Assembly: GCA_013407085.1 (NCBI GenBank)
Contig: JACCGJ010001325.1
Location: forward strand, 28,761-92,760
DNA from: Atriophallophorus winterbourni
Taxonomy: Eukaryota > Platyhelminthes > Trematoda > Plagiorchiida > Microphallidae
Direction: 5' to 3'
DNA: 64,000 nucleotides
Shown here: piece after piece, positions 56,230-64,000 of the stretch
How positions within the stretch are numbered: position 1 is the first letter of the stretch
Layout: each line of letters starts with the position of its first letter
Made by a program: the position numbers and the translations under genes
Notes under the pieces: model-generated
The model's database searches: none
Told to the model about the DNA's origin: nothing
The model's input: the letters and a program-made list of their open reading frames with translations, nothing else

Positions 56230-57160
56230 ATCAATAGGTGAGTTGAAAACAGTATCGGTGATATCGATTGAGAAAATGCTCTCCAAAAGCCTCTGACACG
56301 CGTCAAACAGACAAACAGCGGGGGTTATTTTTCGGGGTGAAAAAAGTTATAAAGGGTAAGTAAGAAAGTATTTTATAGATGAAATAATAAAATGTGAAAT
56401 GTAGCGCGCCAGGCGACGCCGTGAGATTAGATGAGCATCAATTTGCCGTAGAAACATGCATCTAGAGGTCTCTGCGGATCACTAAGGAAAATGAAAGTTC
56501 TCGAGGTGTGGTATTTGACGATACAGCCCATTAATTAAATGCAAACAGACGGTACCAATGGATCAATGAACTAGCGGTTATCCTACAAGAAGAAACATTG
56601 CGACGGTCATGTGGGCAGTCGAACAGACACACAGAAAAATATGCTACAATGGTGGAGAAATTCAAGACACTCCGCTTCACATGAAGTTGCACTGAGGATC
56701 TCGTCTACGAAATGTTCGCAACGCACTTCACACTCTCAGCGAACACCCAGTAATAAACACGTGATACCGAGGTTGTTCTTAACAAAAACTAAACTGTATT
56801 TTCATACCCTGATAGAAGGTGACCTGTGCATTTCTAGCATATTGTTGTGAAATAACGAAGAGAGTTGCGAAATGAAAGTATATTTCATCTGAATGGTTAA
56901 AAATAGTGTTACAAATCGAGATCAAAGCAGCAATCGGAAACGTTCATTGTCGTATCACTGGCACCAAACGAAGCGGGGATTTTTCTACGTTCCGGGGTTT
57001 CGTCAACCAACTTGACACCAATGTGCGGTCTTTCGGGTGACCGAAGTGGGAATAACGGACAAGTAGCTGATGAAGTTTTCTGTGGCTAAAATTTAAACGA
57101 AAAACGCAGTTTAACGAGAGTTGACTTGCAAATTAAATATTCTATTTATTTATTATAATA
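56230..57160. other. Non-coding stretch, no recognisable feature
   Basis: Nothing supportable on either strand. Confidence 0.4.
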
Positions 57161-57167
57161 TTTATGG

Positions 57168-57405
57168 TATGGTATGAAAGCACAAGCCTGATCCAGGCAA
57201 AGTGCCGCACAGTGTTAGACTGCACATGGGCTAAGATACCGTCTGGTTGCCCAGACCTGAACAGATATGAGACAGTAAATAGAATACAAAACAGAAAAGG
57301 TAGTGAGATTCCAGCCTGTTTCACCATGCAGCTCACTACCGTTGGCCAATCAATTAAGCACGGTGTTAGCCGCACCGGACAGAAGTACTGCACAGTAGGG
57401 CATGC
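57168..57405 (-). mobile_element. SINE-1 copy
   Basis: The full-length-like reverse complement of the family: plus strand GAAAGCACAAGCCTGATCCA, GGTTGCCCAGACCTGAAC, GGTAGTGAGATTCCAGCC and CAGCTCACTACCG. Confidence 0.82.
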
Positions 57406-57848
57406 ATATATGTAGGAATGTGTTTCTGTCTGTCCAAAGCTGGGCGATTCCGCAGTAACTCAGTCTGCATGCACTCCGTGACAATGCGGTACTTCGCTCA
57501 ACTTCCAATTCGAGATTTCACATGTATGGACAATCTCATCATGTTGAATCAACATCAGTGAGAATTCAATATACCACAACCACGTTGGTGGCCAACATAA
57601 AGTTGCTGCTAGCAAATTATTTAATAAGTTCTGATTGGCAGAGTAATGCAGGGGCACTGTTGATACTCAAATTCGAATTTTGTTATAGCCCGGGCAACAT
57701 GACAAGATTGAACTTCACCCAGTTATCGAAGATGGAGTGGCTTGTGTAAAATAAACTGATTAGTTCGTTTTCATACGAATAAAAAATCATACCAAACGTC
57801 AAGCAATGAAATCCAAGAGAGACGAAAGTGTTTAAAATGTCAACTTAC

Positions 57849-57986
57849 GGGAATAGGCGATCCAGAGTCAATTTGCACATCTATGAAATCTAATGCCAAT
57901 TGACTGTCATGTAAGTCAGGCAATAATTTTTTAGCACATCTTCGTCGTACAATAGGTTCACCAGTAAGGGGGAAATTTGGTTTAAT
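57849..57986 (-). CDS. Second exon of the unrecognised protein
   Basis: A 138-nt exon (46 codons, phase 0 at both ends) between ATTTCGTTAG and CCC|GTAAGTTG. It encodes KPNFPLTGEPIVRRRCAKKL followed by LPDLHDSQLALDFIDVQI. The frame is uninterrupted across the 32-nt intron from exon 1, which supports both exons. No next exon was found on this strand before 32144. Confidence 0.62.
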
Positions 57987-58018
57987 CTAACGAAATATTA
58001 GTCAAACAAAACACATAC
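57987..58018 (-). other. 32-nt micro-intron
   Basis: It starts GTATGTGTTTTG and ends TTTCGTTAG, and lies between two in-frame coding exons just downstream of a start codon. Reading through it in frame meets an in-frame TAG at its 3' end. Introns of 30-40 nt clustered at gene 5' ends are known from schistosomes. Confidence 0.65.
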
Positions 58019-58192
58019 CCAGTCACATTTTTCGTACACAGAGACAGATTTCACCTTAACCAGCGGCCTGGTGGGTGGGATATATGGAGGTTTAATTGCT
58101 GGTCCAGAGCACGGTGGATTGACAAACGTTAATTCAGGAAAAATAGTTTTCTTTTTCTTTTTCACCATAAGATGGCAATGAGATCAAGGTAT
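58019..58192 (-). CDS. First coding exon of an unrecognised protein
   Basis: The acceptor TGCTTCTCTTTCAG lies 24 nt upstream of an ATG at 58168. From there 50 codons read MVKKKKKTIFPELTF, then a proline-rich stretch (PPYIPPTRPLVKVK) and YEKCDW, ending exactly at GG|GTATGTG. I do not recognise the protein. It could be the 5' end of the supervillin-like gene (same strand, about 26 kb upstream) or an independent gene. The acceptor before the ATG could be an ordinary 5'-UTR splice or a spliced-leader acceptor. Confidence 0.6.
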
Positions 58193-58859
58193 CTGAAAGA
58201 GAAGCAGAATAGGCATTACGATGATACGATATCCCACAGAGCCTTTAGTGTGAAACAATAGAAGCAAATGAAAATTGGTTGTACAGGCTGAATGTTATAC
58301 ATTATCAGCAAAGTGAGCAACGTTAAGCGTTACATTGTGTTTTTTACACTAAAGATAAATTCGATCGTTCATTGTTTGTTGAAAAATTACCATTTTGCAA
58401 GGATTGCTATAGCACACGAATAAGACACGATGTGGCAAACAGTGAGGTGGCATTCTTATGTGTCACAACTACGCAAAGTGGCTATCATCATCACTTCTAG
58501 TAGTCCATGGCCTTTGAGACTAAACACTCATCGACAGACATATATGTTAGTTCAGTTCAGTTATCACAGATCTGTAAGCCAACCGAGCGTTCATAATTTT
58601 TTAATGGTATACTGCTGAGGAGCACAACCATTGTCAAAATTGCGGCTTCTTGTCCGGTGATATTTTAAGCGTATGCGACAGTCGATGATATGTCGAGAGT
58701 TATGCAGTTCATCTCTCCGTAAAAATGTTTTAATAGCAGAAGCGGGAAAAGGACACCTATCCAATGCGGCTGTTTCCAAAGAGGTTTGTATCCTATCGAC
58801 CTTCCTGGTATGATTAGCTCTGCTGACACCAAAAGACACCACCTAATATAGCTCAATGG

Positions 58860-60000
58860 ATCATGGAAGTATACAAACCATCTCACCACATTAAGGTTCA
58901 GTCCCAGCGCGACGGCATTAGGGTTTACAAAAACCTTTCACCCAAATTCCCCACCACAAGTGGCGTCCGACAAGGATGTCCGATTTCTCCATTTGTGTTC
59001 AATTTTGTAATTGATGCCATCATGGAATTTTGCAACAAAGAGCCCAGCTTTCGGAGTTCATATAATGCCAGGTGGCAAGCTTTTTGTCTAGCGCTAGGCT
59101 GATGACAGTTCTGCTCTTCGACTCGTACACAGATGCATAGGCGATACTGAACAAGCTAGCTAGTATTGTGCACGCATTTTTCACTCTAAAAGTGCAGTGT
59201 CCTGCTGCATGACATCGACTTGACAAAACAGCACTTTATTGCTTGACTATCAGGCGCTTGAAATTGTAGATCGTTTTACGTACGGGTGCGAAACTTAAAC
59301 CTTACACAAAGAGCACATTCAGCGTCTCCAAGTATTTGACAACCGATGTCTCCGAAATATTCTAGGAGTTAGCTGTTACAATCGCATACACAACGATGCT
59401 CTCCGAAATAAATTCTTCGGTAGTAATGTTGATATAGACAAGCAGATTAACCTGCATAGGTAACGCTGGTTGTGTCAAGTTTTGACGGATGCCGGACCAC
59501 CGACTTCCGAAACGGATTCTTTTTGCGACGCCACATCCAGATTGGCGTAAACCTCGTGGTGGCCAAACTGTTACGTGGCATAGGCAGTTGAGAACCCATA
59601 TTAGTAACCTTTCCAAAGTCGGCAAAGCACGTCTTCCGACCGAGGTCTTCGTGATCAGATATTACAATAGCTAATTACGCTTCAGGATATGTCCAGAAAC
59701 AATGTTCAACGGCAGTCTTGCACTAAACATCTTGGAGTGTATGCTTAACCTTATAAGTTGTCAAGCGGAGTGACGACAAAAACTTGTTATGATGCATGAC
59801 AGTGAAAGCCGCAAGGAAGCTGCCATGCTGATGTCGCTCTACTCGTTCACGAAACTGGTTTGAGTGTAGGCACCTCATCCCAGTTTGTTTGTGCTTACTC
59901 TTCTATGCAATCCGTAGCTATTTAAGTCCCACCCTTCCCCATCTTTTAGGATTTTACTTTTTCATAGTTGTGTGGCAGTTAAGCATTCGGTACATTCTAC
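58860..60000 (+). pseudogene. LINE-B, longest copy: RT motif B to 3' tail
   Basis: It encodes YKPSHHIKVQ, TTSGVRQGCPISPFVFNFVI (RT motif B), then after a deletion of the catalytic loop, HIQRLQVFDNRCLRNILGVS, MPDHRLPKRILFATPHPDWR and KPRGGQTVTWHRQLRTH, and the family 3' UTR. Multiple stops and frameshifts. Its 3' end defines the LINE-B tails at 9470-10035 and 32815-33220. Confidence 0.82.
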
Positions 60001-60002
60001 CG

Positions 60003-60170
60003 GTACTAAATTGATTGGCCACGGGTAGTGAGCTGCATGTTAAAACACGCTGGAGTCTCACTACCATCTTTATTATTTTTTTTCTCATATCTGTCTAGGC
60101 CTGGGCAATCTGACAGTAATATCGCCCACGTGCAGTCTCTGACTGTGCGGCACTTTGCACTCCATCCTGC
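60003..60170 (+). mobile_element. SINE-1 copy (5'-truncated)
   Basis: It starts at CTAAATTGATTGGCCACGGG and carries the complete hairpin GGTAGTGAG...CTCACTACC and GTGCGGCACTTTGC; it directly follows the LINE-B tail. Confidence 0.78.
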
Positions 60171-60197
60171 TTTACCGATTGAGTGCCAAACGGATGT

Positions 60198-60455
60198 GCA
60201 ATCATGCAGTATTACTGTGCTGCGGGGCTAACATCGTGCTAAAATGATTGGCTACCGGTAGTGAACTGCATGCTGAAAGACGCTGGGATCTCACTACAAT
60301 TCCTATTTTCATTCCATTTTCTATTTTCATTCTATTTCGTTTGTCATTTCTGTTTAGGCCTAGGCAACCTGACCGTATCTCAGCCCACGTGCAGTCTCTG
60401 ACTGTGCGGCAATTCGCCTGTATCAGGCTTGTGCTTTCATACATACACACACGTT
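60198..60455 (+). mobile_element. SINE-1 copy
   Basis: Near full length, from TGTGCAATCATGCAGTA to TCAGGCTTGTGCTTTCATAC with an ATACACACAC tail. It lies head-to-tail after the previous copy. Confidence 0.8.
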
Positions 60456-60607
60456 CTACCAGAACTGTTCACTGGCCAGAAACACTTTCTCACTACTTCC
60501 AGTAATAGAAAGCAGCTGATCAACCTTCCGATGCACTAGAGGGGGTATACAGCACTTCTCTTATAATGATAAGTTGCACGAAATCCATGCAAACTACCGC
60601 ATATTCG

Positions 60608-60790
60608 TAGTCTGCATATGGACTAAGATGCTGTGAGTTTACCTAGGCCTGAACAGATAAGTGCGAAAATAGAAACTGGAATATCACTGAGACTCCAGCG
60701 AGTTTCCCCATGCAGCTCACCAACGGTGGCAAATCAATTTAGAATGATGTCAGTTGCACATAATAGAAGTACTACACAATTGCACCGCCG
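60608..60790 (-). mobile_element. SINE-1 copy (diverged)
   Basis: The plus strand has ATGGACTAAGATGCTG, TACCTAGGCCTGAACAGATA, GAGACTCCAGCGAGTTTC and ATGCAGCTCACCAACGG, a diverged reverse complement of the family. Confidence 0.68.
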
Positions 60791-61021
60791 TGTGCCGAAC
60801 AATTTATAGTTGTTTGAATAATTCACGTAGTTGATTCCATGGACATTAAAAATGTTTTAATCTTGGAAGACAAACCACAAATGGTATTAGGACGAATTCA
60901 TTCGTTTAAGAGAAAAAACTTGAATTTACTACGTGATCTGTCTCTCAAAAATAGCATTGAAATGAGAACGACTAAACAGAAATGGCGAATTGGCATGGGG
61001 CTAGAGAGGGAGATCTTTATG

Positions 61022-61185
61022 TGATAGATCTGTCTAGGTTTGGGCAACCTGATATTATTTTACCCCACGTGATGTCTCTTACTGCACGGCACTCTGCCTG
61101 GATCAAACTTGTGTTTTCATACATACATACATACATACATACATACATACATACATACATACATACATACATACATACAGTGGAC
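61022..61185 (+). mobile_element. SINE-1 3' half with (CATA)n tail
   Basis: GTCTAGGTTTGGGCAACCTG, then CACGGCACTCTGCCTGGATC and CTTGTGTTTTCATACATACA, followed by about 60 nt of CATA repeats. It shows that the family ends in a CATA microsatellite. Confidence 0.8.
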
Positions 61186-61699
61186 GTTTGGATAATGAAA
61201 AAACACCGCTGTCAATCTTACATAATCTAATCATCCGTGATGCGATTCCAAATATTGTTTTTTAAATGCAAGGATTCTGCGAAATGTAATTGTCCCTCAG
61301 CGTAAATCAGATACAATTGTTGAAACAGATCCCTCGTAAGCAATTGATATAACTGACGTTGAGTGCGCACTACCATACTACACGTTTTTCAAAAATGACA
61401 GTGGCTTTTGGATTTATGGATGGCGTTCCTGTGTACTTCCAAAGGTTTCAGCATGCTGCTGAAAGTGTATGATGCAAGTTAATGTCTAACTCTGGGTCTG
61501 CCACACGGTGTTCTTTACAACTAAGTGGACTACTAGATTGCGAGAGGTGAAACGTTACAAGAACTCCTGGGTACAATATTGAAACCGGACTTTTTACAAC
61601 TCCCTTCAACTGAAGGAAATTGTCTCTGAAACAAAAACAACGATGATCTGCCTATTATGGCTAAAAATCTCTATTTAAGCGCATCTAAATTCATCATTT

Positions 61700-61960
61700 A
61701 CTGCTAGCACTGATGCGCAGAACTCGATCGGGCCGCTTAGTACTCGCTGTCTTCCTTGATTTCAGCGAGGCATTCGAACATGTCCCATTCAAATCTCTGG
61801 TGTCCCAGCTTTGCTGACTGACCGTTATACACAGGCAGAACATAATGGATTTAAATCGTCCCTTATCCGTCAAACTTCCAGTAGACAGTGTACTACCGGA
61901 TATCATTTGATATACCACATTGAAAAGGATATCTTCATATAATTTTCACCTGGACTATGC
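61700..61960 (+). pseudogene. CR1-like RT fragment
   Basis: It encodes RRTRSGRLVLAVFLDFSEAF followed by EHVPFKSLVSQL (RT motif A), then skips to a SVKLPVDSVLP remnant with stops. Truncated on both sides. Confidence 0.65.
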
Positions 61961-62123
61961 TACTGAGAGATGCAGTTCACAAAGGCTTCACCCCGTGTCG
62001 TCTATTAAGCCTTTGAATTATTATCTAGCTGGATATCCAGGTCCTAAACGCGCTATTTGAAATCAACGTGAAATTTTGCTCTCCTGAATCTGTTTTTTTC
62101 ATTCGTAACAAATTTTCTAGATA

Positions 62124-63500
62124 ATGGTTGCTCGTAGATCAAAAGTTACTAAGAGTAGTCTTGAGAATTGTTCACTGCAACAAAATGCACGTAGAAAAGC
62201 TCCTGAACCCCAAAAGCCGTCTGAAGCTACAGTCAATTGCGGTAAAGCCGGTTGTTCCACCCCTGTTCTTGAAGGGATAGAATGTAGCATCTGCTCTTCC
62301 TGGTTTCATCCTGGTTGCTCGGGTTTGACGTCCGCTCTTTTTAATGAACACAAACAAAACGCAAGTAAGCTTTGGCTCTGTGCAGCATGCTCGATAAACC
62401 CAACTGTCCGTTGTCTGCTATCGTTGTTAGACCAACAGTCTAAGAAAATCGCATCTCTTGAAAGTAGACTGCACCGGTTAGAAAACAGCCATGGTTCTCT
62501 GTGTACTCGTCAACAGTCCGAGTCGAAAAGGTTTGCTGTTCCTTCTGTCCCGAAAGCGAAGCACACATTTGGGTCGTTGGTTGCTGGAATCTCATCTGTA
62601 ACTGAAACACCGACGACATTTGCTACAACTGCTGCTTCTGCGGCGATCTCCACTGGTTCTAAGTACACACCCGTACATACGATTCCGGGGATTGCAAAAG
62701 ACAACACTCGTGCCAAGTTCACAGCAGTGAAGAAAGTGGCCACCGCAACAAGCTCCCGTTGCAATGAGGTGCTAACCGTGATATGCACCAATGTGCCAGA
62801 GGCAAATTCGCCTTGTTTCAAAACTCGCCAGGTGCAAGATGCACAACAGTGGCAGACGATATGTGACTCAATGAAGGTTTCTGCAGAGGCCGGGAACATT
62901 GTACGTCTGTCCAGGCACCATAAATCATTAAATATTGGCGAGCCTAGACTATTGCGAATCACCCTAACATCCTTGGAGGATGTTGAATCCGTCTTACTTT
63001 CTGCATACACTTTGCGCAAAAGCAATTCACCCATCCGCATATTTCCGGACGTGTCATGGGCTGAGCGACAAGCCAAGAAAGAAACGAACTTCAACTGGAA
63101 GTTGGAGAATGACAAGAAAAGCGTTTTTATTCATGGCGTTCCAGAACTAAATGACGATGATGCCAATAAAAACACTACACACGACTGCGAGCAGTGGCGT
63201 TTCATACAACAACAAAGTAAAATCACTGACACTCTGACGATTGGTTTGAAACGTTTACCTGTTTCCCCCAGTTAAAAGGGCTCTGGGCCCCGCATACTCA
63301 AAGTAACTTTTCAATCAGAATCCATGGTGAATGATGCGTTACAGAGTTGGTACCGATACAAACGTTTTGCACCTTCCGAGATTCGCCTCCGTTCTGCCCT
63401 CGATAAAAAGCGAATCGACAAGCTTCAGTGTGATTCTGCCGATAAAAGTGTTGATGCCTCCAAAAACTTAAGCCAGCCGGTCCTATTAGGATCGGCGTAA
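62124..63500 (+). pseudogene. CR1-like LINE ORF1 with PHD-type finger, one in-frame stop
   Basis: ORF1 of a non-LTR retrotransposon. Residues 39-89 have a C4HC3 PHD-type zinc finger: C39, C44, C54, C57, H62, C65, C86, C89 (CSSWFHPGCSGL and LWLCAAC visible). A short coiled coil follows (SKKIASLESRLHRLEN), then a Thr/Ala-rich linker and a basic domain. PHD-finger ORF1 proteins are known from CR1-like elements. A TAA at 63273-63275 interrupts the frame, which otherwise continues unbroken for 74 more codons (GPRILKVTFQSESMVNDAL) to TAA at 63498-63500, giving a full length of 458 codons. The last A of that stop is the first base of the ORF2 start. Confidence 0.85.
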
Positions 63501-64000
63501 TGGACGCCCAAAACAACTCTGCAGACTCCGCTCTATCGCGCGAGAGCCTGAAGTGTTTCTATGCGAACGCCCAAGGCCTACTCAGTAAACTTCCTGAACT
63601 TCGTCTTCGACACGCTGCTCAACGTTTCGACGTGATAGCTGTGACTGAGACATGGTTATCATCTTCCGTTGCAGACGCCGAAATTTCACTTCCTGGTATG
63701 ATTGTCATTCGGAAAGATCGTCCCACCAAGGGTGGTGGAGTTCTTTTGTACCATAACTCCTCGCTCCACTGTGAACCACTATCTCACATTCATCTGCAAA
63801 CCATAGATTCACTGTGGTGCCGCTTGCAGCTTAGAAACAGTGACTCTGCTCTACTGGCTGTGATCTACCGCCCACCAAATGCTCAACCTGTTGCTGATGT
63901 CAACCTATTACACTCCTGGCGATTCGCCTTATCAATGCAACATAGTCACGTCTTGTTGATGGGAGATTTCAATTCACCCAGTTTGACTGTTGAACCCTCC
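63500..64000 (+). CDS. CR1-like LINE ORF2, endonuclease domain (cut by window edge)
   Basis: An open frame from ATG at 63500 to the right edge without a stop. It encodes an apurinic-type (APE) endonuclease: FYANAQGLLSKLPELR, FDVIAVTETWLSS, KGGGVLLYHNSSLHC, LLAVIYRPPNAQ and VLLMGDFNSPS, with the catalytic Asn, Glu and Asp-Asn motifs of the family present. Reverse transcriptase should follow outside the window. It is the best preserved mobile gene here and may come from a young insertion. Confidence 0.88.
   Translation, partial: MDAQNNSADSALSRESLKCFYANAQGLLSKLPELRLRHAAQRFDVIAVTETWLSSSVADAEISLPGMIVIRKDRPTKGGGVLLYHNSSLHCEPLSHIHLQTIDSLWCRLQLRNSDSALLAVIYRPPNAQPVADVNLLHSWRFALSMQHSHVLLMGDFNSPSLTVEPS

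Noticed and set aside
62510..63115. Minus-strand frame of 201 codons
   Set aside because: It is antisense to the PHD-finger ORF1 on the plus strand.
1..64000. CRISPR arrays, bacterial operons, phage genes, riboswitches
   Set aside because: None seen. The window is eukaryotic and its repeats are transposons and microsatellites.

Overview
The window looks like a piece of a repeat-rich flatworm (probably trematode) nuclear genome. The evidence is a conserved metazoan gene split into short exons by long introns, a 32-nt micro-intron next to a start codon, and introns filled with decayed LINEs, a Penelope-like element with a GIY-YIG domain, and hammerhead-ribozyme repeats. I cannot name the species. 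There are no bacterial features (operons, ribosome binding sites, CRISPR).

Minus strand, 32144 down to 946: one gene dominates, encoding a supervillin-like (gelsolin/villin superfamily) actin- and membrane-associated protein. I could place 16 exons. Almost all neighbouring exon phases agree; one exon seems to be missing between 21325 and 19134. The N-terminal half is disordered and proline/glutamine-rich. The C-terminal half carries the supervillin signature ALRPxRR, the stretch around [10 protein letters not shown], and several gelsolin-like modules. The remaining gelsolin modules and any villin headpiece would lie beyond the left edge. Two further minus-strand exons at 58192-57849 begin with an ATG and belong either to the far 5' end of this gene or to a separate unrecognised gene.

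The rest is mostly interspersed repeats. LINE-A (RT plus C-terminal Cys/His finger, CAA tail) is at 2950-3575, 15470-15625, 19905-20135, 49746-49976, 52545-52790 and 54290-55860. LINE-B (RTE/Jockey-like, GATGAT tail) is at 9175-10035, 32815-33220 and 58860-60000. LINE-C, an RTE-type C-terminus, occurs twice with the same 5' end. CR1-like elements are at 43021-44060 and 61700-64000. A short hairpin-bearing SINE-like family (SINE-1) has nine copies, two of them nested in LINEs with 12-bp target-site duplications. A solo LTR with a perfect 5-bp duplication is at 36797-37080. A decayed Penelope-like element occupies 44745-47250 and contains a 1000-N assembly gap.

The most interesting signal is hammerhead ribozymes in two unrelated repeat families. 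One is a retrozyme-like family whose copy at 23954-23995 has every canonical core nucleotide and all helices. The other lies in the terminal repeats of the Penelope-like element. Both have self-complementary stem III sequences (ACCGGU and ACGU), pointing to dimeric ribozymes.

Everything here was read by eye. Family names rest on motif recognition, not on searches.
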